From positions 45,497,466-45,561,465 of the forward strand of contig OY743183.1 in the NCBI GenBank assembly GCA_963555705.1: a stretch of 64,000 nucleotides of DNA, read 5' to 3'. Each line of letters opens with the position of its first letter. Positions within the stretch are counted from its first letter, which is position 1. The notes below the pieces were generated by a model, which was not told the DNA's origin, did no database searches, and saw only the letters and a program-made list of their open reading frames with translations. A program made the position numbers and the translations under genes. This document shows positions 46,961 through 57,959 of this stretch, one piece after another. This DNA comes from Ligustrum vulgare (lineage: Eukaryota; Streptophyta; Magnoliopsida; Lamiales; Oleaceae).

Positions 46961-47215
46961 AAAATTCGACACGAACACAACAAAAGAACGGAACAGGATT
47001 TGGATAAGAATCGAACAAAATAAACACTTTTGAATTTTGTTGGAACGATTTTCTGGATTAAAAACTCAAGAAACTTAAGAACACGAAGAACGCAAAAAAA
47101 AACTGAAAACAAAACACTCAACAAGATATGGATGATTTTTATGGGACTCGATGATAAACATAAAAATCAAACTGGATAGAAAAACCTGAATTCAGAGTCC
47201 AGCTCTGATACCAGA

Positions 47216-47935
47216 TGATGAGATTCGAGATGCGCGGAAGAAACGCCGGAAAGTTCCGAACTCAGGTTGTGGTTGGACGGATGAATCATGACCCGATATT
47301 CACGATGCGATGGTTCGACGATGCGGAATAAAGAATCACGACTTTCGAAACGCCACAAGGATTTGCCCAATCTCCTTGATGAGTTTCTGGTTTTGAATGC
47401 CACAAATATTCTAGCAAATATTTGATAAGTTCGGTATTTGAACGCCACAAGAAATATTCTTGATAAGTTCGAAAAACATAGGAATCCACCTATAACTTTT
47501 ATTGAATCCTCAATAAAAACTGTTTATATCAAAATCAAGTCTGACTTACAATGAATGGAAAGGAATATAAATAAGTAAAATAACCTAGCCGCTAATTGAC
47601 TCAAAATAGAATTCTAATTAGACTAAAATTCTAAAATAGGCAAACAAATAATTAAAAACAAAATTTAACCTAAAAATACGCAAAAATCCTAATTTCCGTC
47701 TGCATAATTGACTTGCTGTTTTGAAGCCCCAAATGATGAAATTCGGCGATAAAATCAGTCGGCTCAAGGGCTTTAGCCCATGAGTTTTGCTTAGTGGCCC
47801 ATTTCTACTCGAAAAACACATATTATGCATCTAATTCCGACATGGTTGACTGGACTGCACTTTTATTTGGCTTGAATATTTAACTTTCTGTCAAGCCTGC
47901 TATGACTCCGATTGTCGAGGGTCCGGAACACATCA
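47216..47935 (-). repeat. LTR A1 (720 bp)
   Basis: TGATGAGATTCG...ACACATCA. It has a primer-site sequence (CCAGCTCTGATACCAGA) on its left and a purine tract complement (TACCCTCCTTCTTT) on its right, so it borders internal regions on both sides. It is related to the LTR at 21452-22395 through the AATATTTGTGGCGTT block. Confidence 0.9.
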
Positions 47936-48423
47936 TACCCTCCTTCTTTAGGATGATTCGTCCCGAATCATAGCTTTGTTCCTGTTGTTTCACTTCACCT
48001 CCTGGATCAAATGGAAAATTATTGCTTCCATGCCATGAGTTCAATAAATTATGCTCCTTTGATTGGAATACATGGAAGAGATGGAGCTTGAACTCCCTTT
48101 GCCATTCGTAGTGTGGTTGAAGCTTCCAATCATAATTAACCTGCAAAAAAGATTTAAACAAAATGGGGAGGGACATGTTATCTTCATGAGGTACAAGGTA
48201 TGGATCATTGTATTTATGATAAACTACCACCAACTCCACTTCTTGAACCACGAGGCTCTTCTCTTCGCCTCTTTCCTCCTTTGCAATTTCTTGTTCAATT
48301 TTTTTATCTTCAAACTCAACCACATCTCTTACCTCCACATTTGTATCACCCTGTTCATGTACTACCTCATCACTACCAAAATGTGGATCTTCCAATTCAA
48401 CGCTCAAATCTTGAACTTCCACC
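47936..48423 (-). other. Short internal region of the family A element, 3' part
   Basis: The minus strand is open from 48527 into the LTR at 47880 and encodes an acidic stretch, then NSWHGSNNFPFDPGG, a pattern seen at polyprotein ends of some gypsy elements. No pol domain is present. Confidence 0.5.
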
Positions 48424-48633
48424 TCAATTCCCAATTCCATCCCTAGGTTTAGGATCACGCCTATAATGACTCTCATCACTACGATTTGCTTGAGATCGCC
48501 CCTTTTTATATTTCCCCTCTCTTTCATCTAGTTTATCCAACCTTATTAAAGCATCATTCAAAAATCTCCACATACGATCTTTATCATTATCGTTCCCCCT
48601 TCTAGATGGATATTTTTCTTCAAAATTGGACAT
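48424..48633 (-). CDS. Gag-start reading frame of the family A element
   Basis: From the Met at 48633: MSNFEEKYPSRRGNDNDKD followed by RMWRFLNDALIRLDKLDE, then a basic stretch. A short, helical, charged N-terminus like this is typical of the start of gypsy Gag, here cut after about 69 residues. It overlaps the frame at 47880-48527. The internal region is only 1.1 kb, so this unit is non-autonomous. Confidence 0.5.
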   Translation of the reverse strand: MSNFEEKYPSRRGNDNDKDRMWRFLNDALIRLDKLDEREGKYKKGRSQANRSDESHYRRDPKPRDGIGN

Positions 48634-49031
48634 TATAGAATTTATGTGGAATGAAATGGAAAAGAACAATAAACAAAGGATCAAGAAATTCAAGAAAGTG
48701 GTTCTTGAATGGACTCTTTTTTTTTTTTTTGAATTTTGGATGAATTTTCGGAATAAAATAAAATAAATAATTTTTTTTTATAAATAAATCCGAAAATTCG
48801 ACACGAACACAACAAAACGAACGGAACAGGATTTGGATAAGAATCGAACAAAATAAACACTTTTGAATTTTGTTGGAACGATTTTCTGGATTAAAGACTC
48901 AAGAAACATAAGAAGACAAAGAACGCAAAAAAAAACTGAAAACAAAACACTCAACAAGATATGGATGATTTTTATGGGACTCGATGATAAACATAAAAAT
49001 CAAACTGGATAGAAAAACCTGAATTCAGAGT

Positions 49032-49048
49032 CCAGCTCTGATACCAGA
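49032..49048 (-). other. Primer-binding site of family A
   Basis: The minus strand reads TCTGGTATCAGAGCTGG next to LTR A2. The identical sequence also sits beside LTR A1 at 47199-47215. Confidence 0.88.
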
Positions 49049-49768
49049 TGATGAGATTCGAGATGCGCGGAAGAAACGCCGGAAAGTTCCGAACTCAGGT
49101 TGTGGTTGGACGGATGAATCATGACCCGATATTCACGATGCGATGGCTCGACGATGCGGAATAAAGAATCACGACTTTCGAAACGCCACAAGGTTTTGCC
49201 CAATCTCCTTGATGAGTTTCTGGTTTTGAACGCCACAAATATTCTAGCAAATATTTGATAAGTTCGGTATTTGAACGCCACAAGAAATATTCTTGATAAG
49301 TTCGAAAAACATAGGAATCCACCTATAACTTTTATTGAATCCTCAATAAAAACTGTTTATATCAAAATCAAGTCTGAATTACAATGAATGGAAAGGAATA
49401 TAAATAAGTAAAATAACCTAGCCGCTAATTGACTCAAAATAGAATTCTAATTAGACTAAAATTCTAAAATAGGCAAACAAATAATTAAAAACAAAATTTA
49501 ACCTAAAAATACGCAAAAACCCTAATTTCCGTCTGCATAATTGACTTGCTGTTTTGAAGCCTCAAATGATGGAATTCGGCGATAAAATCAGTCGGCCCAA
49601 GGGCTTTAGCCCATGAGTTTTGCTTAGTGGCACATTTCTACTCGAAAAACACATATTATGCATCTAATTCCGACATGGTTGACTGGACTGCACTTTTATT
49701 TGGCTTGAATATTTAACTTTCTGTCAAGCCTGCTATGACTCCGATTGTCGAGGGTCCGAAACACATCA
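49049..49768 (-). repeat. LTR A2 (720 bp)
   Basis: Same length as LTR A1, with only a handful of substitutions. It is followed by the purine tract again, then a variant internal region that lacks about 77 bp relative to A1's neighbour. Confidence 0.92.
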
Positions 49769-49857
49769 TACCCTCCTTCTTTATGCCATGAGTTCAATAA
49801 ATTATGCTCCTTTGATTGGAATACATGGAAGAGATGGAGCTTGAACTCCCTTTGCCA

Positions 49858-50070
49858 TCAGGTTGGTGGTCTAGTAATTCCCTCCAACTCTCGATCACCC
49901 CTCCTATGGAATGATGGAATCTTCATTTGCACAATTTCATTATTCTCATCCATCCCATCTCTAGTCCTATCACCCCATTCTACTCCTCCTCTTCTAACTC
50001 CCATTCTAGCCTCCAATTTATCCAACATATTCCATCCCCCTTCCACCTCCTTCAAATATCGAGCCATGAT
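49858..50070 (-). pseudogene. Gag start of family C, truncated
   Basis: The minus strand encodes MARYLKEVEGGWNMLDKLEA, then a charged region up to the junction with family A sequence at about 49858. Likely the Gag N-terminus of the element whose LTR is 50635-51399. Confidence 0.45.
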
Positions 50071-50634
50071 GTGCAAGTGTGGAAAATGTCCTCACAAAGA
50101 ATTTTCTCTCGTGTTTTCACTCAAATTTTCCATGGAATGTATAAATTTTATTATTCTTGTGAAGTATGGCACCACATAAGCAATAGATATAAGAAAGGAT
50201 AGTCACAAGAACTAATGGAGGCTTTGAAATGGTAGGACAATTTCTCAAGGGTGCAATATCACAAGGAGTGGATAGATACACAAGTAAGCATCAAGGGAAA
50301 GCTTGTATTGAGAAAAGTGGATTCAAACACTTGGTAGGCCAATTTTGGGAAGTGTGGAACTTCAAGTGGTAGGTTGCAATGGAATCCCCCCAATTAGTTC
50401 AACAATTCAAATGCCCAATATATGATGATCAAGAAATAAAAATGGACATTCAAATAACCAAAAATTCAACAATCAATATACCCAACACATGAATTCAACA
50501 AATAAACATGGGCATATAGATTTTCTCCAATTTTTTTTTTTCCAATTTTCGGATTTTTTTTTCCACAATGCCAAGATTAACAACAAGAAAGTAAAGATAG
50601 GTCTACCAAATTAGAGCCAAGCTCTGATACCAAA
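50071..50634 (-). other. Leader of family C with primer-binding site
   Basis: Untranslated leader, AT-rich. The complement at 50615-50634 (AAGCTCTGATACCAAA region) is an initiator-Met primer site directly beside the LTR. Confidence 0.7.
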
Positions 50635-51399
50635 TGATGCGAACCCCTTCGGTGTGTTGACCGAAAATTCCCACAACAATTTAATACAAAACCCAAGAAA
50701 GCTAAAGTGGTAAAATAAAGGGATAAACACCTTAACCCAAGTTTAAATCTAACCCAAAATTCAAGGATTAACAAACCCTAGCCCAATGGGTATCAACCAA
50801 ACAAATTCCAAGGTGGCGAAAAATAAACAACAACACAAGAATAACAATACTCAAGCCAAGTTGATTAAATTCCAATAAGGTAACAAGAACAAAGAGGTTT
50901 AACCTTACCTCAAGAAGGGCCTCTCAAGAGAGCATTTCACATTCAACATCCAAGTCTCCTTACAAATGACAAGAAAATGTGTATTTAATGTACAAAATGG
51001 GTAAAAAGTGTAATTTCGGAAATTGCAAGAAAAACCCCGTTTTTGTAAAATAGAGTGTTTCGGTCGACCGAAATTATTTCGATCGATCACAGGGTTGACC
51101 GAAAGGGGACTTTCGGTCGACCGTCACTCAGCCGAACGCGCCTGAGACTGAATCCAAAAATTCCTTGCAGAAGATCGGTCGACCGGAAGAAAGTTCGGTC
51201 GACCAAAATTAGCTAAAAGTCTAAACTTCTCATTTTTGGCTCCAACTTGATTCTTGGCTTCTTTTCTTGACTTCATTCACTTGTTTTGGCCTCGAAACTT
51301 CTTCATTGTCGCCCTGAGAGTCTTTCAAAAAGCATGTTCAAAATTGTTCGGCTCGAAATAGTTGATTTCCCGATCGAGCCACCCCATGATCTCATCACA
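50635..51399 (-). repeat. LTR C (about 765 bp) with TCGGTCGACCGA palindromes
   Basis: Starts TGATGCGAACCCC beside the primer site and probably ends CTCATCACA at 51399; a purine-rich tract complement follows. Between 51058 and 51210 there are five copies of TTCGGTCGACCG-type words, a palindrome cluster. The right end is inferred from TG/CA rules only. Confidence 0.65.
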
Positions 51400-51479
51400 T
51401 TTTCAGCCCCCAACATCACCATGAAAAATTGAAATTTTTCCGAGCCACATTCAGACACATGAAAGTATGTAATGTGGTC

Positions 51480-52047
51480 TACAACATATCAAAAATTCAG
51501 GTTAATGTGTTCAAGTCTTAGATGCCAAATATGTCTTATTAGTTTGAGGCGACGTTTGTTTTTCAGCGACAGTTATATAATTTTCATGTGCAGTAGCTTT
51601 GAGTATGTAAAGACGATTAGATAAATGTCCAGCATAAATACGAGCCATTATTACGAAAAATATTAATTCCAGAAGATGTAGAATCAATGTAATATCCATG
51701 TTCATAAAGTCTTCAAACAGAAATCAAATTTCACATCATTTGCAGAATATAATAATAGTCTTACAAAATCAAAGTCCTACCACTGCCAAAATTAAAATAA
51801 AATGTTCCTACTGCTAATGCTGCAACTACATCTCATGTACCAATAGTGATTTGAAAATCACTTTTGTCGAGGTTTTTGGTTTCCTGTAAAACCTGCACGT
51901 CAATGCATATATGATTAGTAGCTCCAGAGTCTACAACCCAGTATAATTTAGAATCAACCACTAAACATGACTCAGCAATGAAAGATTCACCTGTACGCAC
52001 CTTTTTAGGCTTAGTACAATCTTTATTCTAATGTCCCTTATCGCCAC
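51480..52047 (-). pseudogene. Decayed copia: end of zinc knuckle, protease, GAG-pre-integrase
   Basis: The minus strand shows SGDKGH.NKDCTKPKK, the second half of a zinc knuckle, at about 52047-52005, then WVVDSGATNHIC, the copia protease active site, at about 51930. Later comes LKATAHENYITVAEKQTS before the integrase finger, near 51580. Many stops are present. The missing first half of the knuckle lies at 56845-56960, beyond a later LTR element. Confidence 0.85.
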
Positions 52048-52767
52048 TGTTATGAACAAGACTAATTGGACATGACACGTCATCTATATGGGCCCACCAG
52101 GGGAGCCACAAAACATCCAGTCACCTAATCATGACCTACAAGCCAAAACCGTGGATACAAAATTTGCTGGATTCTTATATGCCGAGGTGATGCTATGCCG
52201 AGGTAACCTATGCCGGGGTGATGCTGTGCCGAGGTAACCTATGATGGGGTGATGCTGTGCCGAGGTACCCTTATGCCGAGGTACTCCTAAGCCGAGGGGA
52301 GTACCCTGAAAAGGTGACAAGACAGCTTGATGTGACAACATCTTTAAAGGGATTTGATGGTTGCTTTAACCCTATGACATGTAGTAATGATTATAACCAA
52401 AGAAATGGTTTACCTCATGAAGGGTTAGGATCTTACCATATGTAAAGCATAACAAATGTCACAATCTAAGATAATTACACCTTCTATAAATAGAGCACAC
52501 TTGCCTCCAAGGAAAGGGTTGGTAATCCAACACTCTAACTCAATATTTTACTCTCTCTCCCTTTTCTCTCTCTTACACACTTATGTTTCCCGCACATAAT
52601 TTATATTTTCTTGAAAGTACTGACTTAGGCATTGGAGTGCAAACGGGAGCCACCTCGGCCCCCTTTACAAGCTGATTGTTTGTCCTAGTGCGCAGGAGAT
52701 CCACGTGTTCAAGAAGGAGGAGCTGAGACGTGTTGGTCCAAGGTCCAGCTGGATTTTGTGGTCAACA
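52048..52767 (+). repeat. 5' LTR of the repeat-filled element
   Basis: 720 bp, TGTTATGAAC...GTCAACA. It contains short repeats of TATGCCGAGGTGATGCTGTG and a TATA box (TATAAATAG, 52485-52493) followed by a CT-rich leader. Confidence 0.92.
52485..52493 (+). promoter_or_regulatory. LTR TATA box
   Basis: TATAAATAG in the LTR, conserved in the 3' LTR near 56552. It likely sets the start of element RNA about 30 bp downstream. Confidence 0.65.
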
Positions 52768-53084
52768 TTTTGACGTCGTCTGTGGAAAACCACACTTCTA
52801 ACCACGAAATCACGTGGTAAAAAGCTACCCAAAACCTTGAAAAAGGGTTGATAACCTCTTGGAAAAGAGTGAAGAACCACAAAATCTTAAAAAAGGTGAA
52901 GAACCTCTTGAAAAAGAGTGAAGAACCACAAAAACCTTGAAAAAAGGTGAAGAACCTCTTGAAAAAGAGAGGAGAAATACTACAAAAAAACCTTGAAAAA
53001 GGAAAGAAACCTTTTGAAAAAGATTGATAACAAATGCCTTGAAGAAAGGCCTCCCCAAAAGAGGGACTCTCCTTATTTCCCCCA
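52768..53084 (+). repeat. Leader and A-rich minisatellite
   Basis: After the primer-site region, repeats of GAAGAACCTCTTGAAAAAGA and CCACAAAACCTTGAAAAAGG run from about 52830 to 53050. Confidence 0.85.
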
Positions 53085-54185
53085 AGTGCCATGGCTCAAG
53101 AAGCCCCTCATATTGCCTAAGTGGCTTCCCTCATATTGCCTAAGTGGCATGGCCGAATTGGCTTCCCTCATATTGCCTAAGTGGCATGGCTGAAGTGGCT
53201 TCCTTCATATTGCCTAAGTGGCATGGTCGAAGTGGCTTCCTTCTTATTGCCTAAGTGGCATGTCCGAAGTGGCTTCCTTCTTAGTGCCCCCAAGTGGCAT
53301 TGCTCAAGAAGCCTCTCATATTGCCTAAGTGGCAAAGCTTAAGTGGCTTCCCTCATATTTCCTAAGTGGCAAGGCCTAAGTGGCTTCCCTCATATTGCCT
53401 AAATGGCATGGCCGAAGTGGCTTCCCTCTTATTGCCTAAGTGGCATGGCCGAAGTGGCTTCCCTCATACTGCCTAAGTGGCATGGCCGAAGTGGCTTCCT
53501 TCATATTGCCTAAGTGACATGGTCGAAGTGGCTTCCCTCTTATTGCCTAAGTGGCGTGGCCGAAGTGGCTTCCCTCATATTGTCTAAGTGGCATGGCCGA
53601 AGTGGCTTCCTTCATATTGCCTAAGTGGCATGGTCGAAGTGGCTTCCTTCTTATTGCCTAAGTAGCATGGCCGAAGTGACTTCCTTCTTATTGTCCCCAA
53701 GTGGCATGGCTCAAGAAGCCCCTCATATTGCCTCAAGAAGCCCCTCATATTGCCTAAGTGGCTTCCCTCATATTGCCTAAGTGGCATGGCCGAAGTGGCT
53801 TTCCTCTTATTGCCTAAGTGGCATGGCCGAAGTGGCGTCCCTCATATTGCCTAAGTGGCATGGCCGAAGTGGCTTCCTTCATATTGCCTAAGTGACATGG
53901 TCGAAGTGGCTTCCTTCTTATTGCCTAAGTAGCATGGTCGAAGTGGCTTCCTTCTTATTGCCCCTAAGTGGGATGGCTCAAGAAGCCCCTCATATTGCCT
54001 AAGTGGCATGGCCGAAGTGGCTTCCCCCATATTGCCTAAGTGGCATGGGCGAAGTGGCTTCCTTCTTATTGCCTAAAGTGGCATGGCTCAAGAAGCCCCT
54101 CATATTGCCGAAGTGGCATGGGCGAAGTGGCTTCCTTCTTATTGCCCCAAGTGGAATGACTCAAGAAGCCCCTCATATTGCCTAA
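53085..54185 (+). repeat. 37-bp tandem repeat array, about 30 copies
   Basis: The unit is TGCCTAAGTGGCATGGCCGA plus AGTGGCTTCCCTCATAT, with variants. No protein-coding pattern is conserved. Confidence 0.93.
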
Positions 54186-55165
54186 GTGGCACCTCTCTCG
54201 AAGGACCTCTTCCATGGACTCCTTCCAAAGCACCTCTTCCGAAGGACGTCTTCCATGGACTTCTTCCGAAGTACCTCTCTCAAAGGACATTTTCCATGGA
54301 CTCCTTCCGAAGCATCTCTTCCGAAGGACGTCTTTCGAAGTACCTCTCTCGAATGACCTCTTCCATGGAGTCCTTCCGAAGCACCTCTTCCGAAGGACGT
54401 CTTCCATGGACTCCTTCCGAAGCACCTCTTCCGAAGGACCTCTTCCATGGACTTGTTTCTCGAAGCACCTCTTCCGAAGGACGTCTTCCATGGACTCCTT
54501 CCGAAGCACCTCTTCCGAAGGACCTCTTCCATGGACTTGTTTCTCGAAGTACCTCTCTCGAATGACCTCTTCCATGGACTCCTTCCGAAGTACCTCTTCC
54601 GAAGGACGTCTTCCATGGACTCCTTCCGACGCACCTCTTCCGAAGGACGTCTTCCATGGATTGATCCCGAAGTACCTCTCTCGAAGGACCTCTTCCATGA
54701 CTCCTTCTGAAGTACCTCTTCCGAAGGACGTCTTCCATGGACTCCTTTCGAAGTACCTCTCTCGAAGGACCTCTTCCATGGACTCCTTCCGAAGCACCTC
54801 TCTTGAAGGACCTCTTCCATGGACTCCTTCCGAAGCACCTCTTCCGAAGGACCTCTTCCATGGACTGCTTCTCGAAGCACCTCTTCCGAAGGACGTCTTC
54901 CATGGACTGCTTCCGAAGTACCTCTCTCGAAGGACCTCTTCCATGGACTCCTTCCGAAGTACCTCTTCCGAAGGACGTCTTCCATGGACTCCTTCCGAAG
55001 TACCTCTTTCGAAGGACCTCTTCCATGGACTCCTTCTGAAGCACCTCTTCCATGGACTCCTTCCGAAGTACCTCTTCCTAAGGAGGTCTTCCATGGACTG
55101 CTTTTGAAGTACCTCCTTGAATGATGTCTTCCATGGACTCCTTCCGAAATACCTTTTCCATTAAC
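54186..55165 (+). repeat. 41-bp tandem repeat array, about 23 copies
   Basis: The unit is CACCTCTTCCGAAGGACGTC plus TTCCATGGACTCCTTCCGAAG. Because 41 is not a multiple of 3 and the unit lacks stops, frames of 300 codons or more stay open on both strands (for example 54066-55094 minus and 54178-55107 plus). These are composition effects. Confidence 0.95.
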
Positions 55166-55440
55166 TCCCTCCAAGTGAGGGACCCCTTCAAAGAGAAGGA
55201 CTCCTACAAGGGACTTCTTCCAAGAGAAGAACTACGTCGATTAACTTCCTCCAAGTGAGGGACCCCTTCCAAGTGAAGGACTCCTACAAGGGACTTCTTC
55301 CAAGAGAAGAACTACATCAATTGACTCCCTCCAAATGAGGAACCCCTCTTCCTAAGGAATCCTTCCAAGAGAAGGACTTCTTCAACGAACTCCTTTCACA
55401 AAGGACTCTTTCATTGGTCGATTTCACTCTAGGAAAAACA
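55166..55440 (+). repeat. Third tandem block, about 80-bp units
   Basis: CCTCCAAGTGAGGGACCCCT and GAAGGACTCCTACAAGGGAC recur two to three times. The words derive from the same CTTCCAAG vocabulary as the 41-bp array. Confidence 0.8.
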
Positions 55441-56148
55441 TCCGAAAGCTATAAATTCGAACCCCATCCATGAATGCATGGGACATCCAAATTTAAGGGA
55501 CTAGAGAGCATATACATGCATGTCAACACAAGACACAATGTATATATACTTTGTTTCATATTCTCCAAAGATATACATATCAAAACGAGACAGGCTTGTA
55601 AGCCCTCTAGTCGCTTGAATTAAGCGTATTCTCTCTGCTATCCAGACGGGCTATTAGCCCTCACACATCTAGGAGTAAGATCTTCAATGTTATTGAAGAC
55701 AACCTTATAATTCCCCTCCTATTTGAGGCATGCTTGAGATATTGCTATGAGCCTATATGTCTTCGTAAGTTCGAAGCACACTCGAGTATTCTTTTTGTTG
55801 GGATAAAAGATGCACTTTCAAAATTTGAATAACACAACTCAATACTCTCTTAATATAACCAAGAAAAGTCTACTTGAAAGGGTTGTCAAGTGTTCAAATA
55901 AGGACCCAAGTGTCCAAACTATATTAAAGCGTGGGCCTAAATGCCTATATTATTCCTCATTGGCTACGCTTTACCATGTAAAATATATTCTATTTTTTCC
56001 ATTCTGGTTATGTCTTGCAAGAAGGATTTTTTAGATATTTTGTGTTTTGGTTATTTCTTAGAGTATACACACACTCCATCATCTTCGATCCCTTATATTT
56101 TCAAGTCCGGTTCGCACATAAATGAACCAACCAGACTTGAGGGACTAG
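55441..56148 (+). other. Non-repetitive 3' interior and polypurine tract
   Basis: No coding domain. The purine-rich GACTTGAGGGACTAG at 56134-56148 directly precedes the 3' LTR. Confidence 0.6.
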
Positions 56149-56839
56149 TGTTACGACCATGACTAATTGGACATGACACGTCATCTATATGGGCCCACCA
56201 GGGGAGCCATAAAACATCCAGTCAACTAATCATGACCTACAGGCCAAAACTGTGGATACCAAATTTGCTGGATTCTTATATGCCGAGGTAACCTGTGCCG
56301 AGGTAACCTATGCCGGTGTGATGTTGTGCCGAGGTACCTTTATGCCGAGATACTCCTAAGCCGAGGCGAGTACCCTGAAAAGGTGACAAGACAGCTTGAT
56401 GTGACAACATCTTTAAAGGGATTTGATGGTTGCTTTAACCCTATGACATGTAGTAATGATTATAACCAAAGAAATGATTTACCTCATGAAAGGTTAGGAT
56501 TTTACCATATGTAAAGCATAACACATGTCACAATCTAAGATAATTACACTTTCTATAAATAGAGCACACTTGCCTCCAAGGAAAGGGTTGGTAATCCAAC
56601 ACTCTAACTCAATATTTCACTCTCTTTCCCTTTTCTCTCTCTTACACACTTATGTTTCCCGCACATAATTTATATTTGCTTGAAATGAGTACTGACTTAG
56701 GCATCGGAGTGCAAACGGGAGCCACCTCGGCCCCCTTTGCAAGCTGATTGTTTGTCTTAGTGCGCAGGAGATCCACGTGTTCAAGAGGGAGGAGCTGAGA
56801 CGTGTTGGTCCAAGGTCCAGCCTGGTTTTGTGGTCAACA
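56149..56839 (+). repeat. 3' LTR of the repeat-filled element
   Basis: 691 bp, highly similar to the 5' LTR but with a shorter TATGCCGAGGT repeat region and a few substitutions. Confidence 0.92.
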
Positions 56840-56844
56840 GCCAC

Positions 56845-56973
56845 AGTTGAAGCATTTGCCTTTAGGCTGCTTATCTATTCCAGCGTTAGTGCCTGCATTG
56901 GTGGAACACTTTCTCTTCTTGCCCTTAGTTTCACTTTAAGCTTAGAAACACCACCAATAGCAAAAATTACTTG
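56845..56973 (-). pseudogene. Copia gag end with the first half of the zinc knuckle
   Basis: The minus strand encodes KRKCSTNAGTNAGIDKQPKG, then KCFNCG, which joins SGDKGH at 52047 once the inserted LTR element and one gccac are set aside. This shows that the element at 52048-56839 landed inside the knuckle codons. Confidence 0.85.
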
Positions 56974-57207
56974 AAAATTATTTTACTTGTTGCCAAACTA
57001 TGTGTTACCACAAAACCATGTTGATTCTTTACATAGAATTTTTTGTCAAGCCAAGAAGATGATACTGGTAATGATTCGTAAGAATTCCTGTTCGAGATGA
57101 ATTATTTTGTAATGAACTAATGATGATTAATCTTGTTGAAGATGTTTTGCACTGTATATTGAAGGGAATTGTGGCCAGTTAACACTGGCATTAATATCGT
57201 ACCCAGG
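56974..57207. repeat. Paralogue of the CACTA insertion site, without the CACTA
   Basis: Matches 11947-12110 and then 30379-30421 continuously, apart from a 3-bp difference at the junction and a 35-bp stretch missing in the other copy. It is a related empty site for the 18.3-kb transposon. Confidence 0.93.
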
Positions 57208-57899
57208 TTTTGGTTTCTCGTTTTCATTTAAAAGCTGGAACTAGGGTTATTTATTATTTGGTTGTTTATTAAAATATATTTTATAAAGTTCGAATTTTTG
57301 AACCTGGATTCGAATTGTGAGTTATATGCTAAAAACTTATCGTTCCTTTCGATCTTGACATAGACCGGACAAGAAATATAATTTTTTAAATAAATACTTG
57401 ATCGATTCATCGTAATTCGTATCAATCCAGAATTTTATCGCGAAATTCCCAACAGCTTAAACTTCAACCCACAATTTATATTGGAGCCTATGAGGAACTT
57501 CAAAATCTATCAATGAATGACATGCACGAGATGATATTTTGTTATACACGGTATATATACTTCACAGCAGCACTAAATAAGAAAAATTTCCTACCACATG
57601 TTAAGTTCGTCGAGTGCCCTGCATGCCACGTGTCACCATGTGAACCTTCTTAGAAGAGTAACTAGTGCACGAGAAAAAAAGAAAAAAAGGATGAGCAGAA
57701 GAGTTAGAAGGGCAGCTGTATGAGAAGTACTATCTATGGCAAATTGTCTTCGGTACCCGTGACTTGGTGCGATTAGCTGGATTACTAACCTGTAATTCAC
57801 CCAACTGCTGTCATATTAATGTGTACATATAATTACTTGAAGAATTTAAGGACTCGTTGGTTCTAATATTCTAGAAATAGCTGATCAGTTTTTTCATCA
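57208..57899. other. Upstream region of ALMT, distal
   Basis: No gene recognised. It contains CACGTG-like words (GCCACGTGTCACC near 57628) that plant bZIP/bHLH factors can bind; functional relevance is unknown. Confidence 0.35.
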
Positions 57900-57959
57900 T
57901 TAGTGCTACTAGATTGCTCGATTTATTAGGACTTCTTTAAAATGACTTTTACTTTGTTT

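Larger units (their letters stand above)
46961..51399 (-). mobile_element. Tandem, chimeric array of gypsy-like LTR elements
   Basis: On the minus strand the order is: LTR C (51399-50635), primer site, Gag start C, a junction at 49858 to the 3' end of family A with its purine tract, LTR A2 (49768-49049), primer site, short internal A, purine tract, LTR A1 (47935-47216), primer site, and a truncated leader to 46961. One LTR is shared by neighbouring units, as produced by unequal recombination between LTRs. No target duplication was found for the whole array. Confidence 0.82.
52048..56839 (+). mobile_element. Non-coding LTR retrotransposon (LARD-like) filled with tandem repeats
   Basis: 4792 bp with LTRs 52048-52767 and 56149-56839 and the 5-bp duplication gccac on both sides (52043-52047 and 56840-56844). 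The left LTR is followed by TTTTGACGTCGTCTGTGG, the common plant retroelement start resembling TTTGGCGCCGTCTGTGG. The right LTR is preceded by a purine-rich tract. The 3.4-kb interior has no gag or pol, only tandem arrays of several units. It must depend on another element for enzymes. Confidence 0.92.

Noticed and set aside
53085..54185. CRISPR-like or centromeric satellite array
   Set aside because: 37-bp units are contiguous and lie between LTRs with a shared target duplication; they belong to the retroelement.
54066..55174. Long overlapping open frames of 300-342 codons on both strands
   Set aside because: They lie in the 41-bp tandem array inside a non-coding LTR element; openness comes from a stop-free repeat, with no domain or start context.
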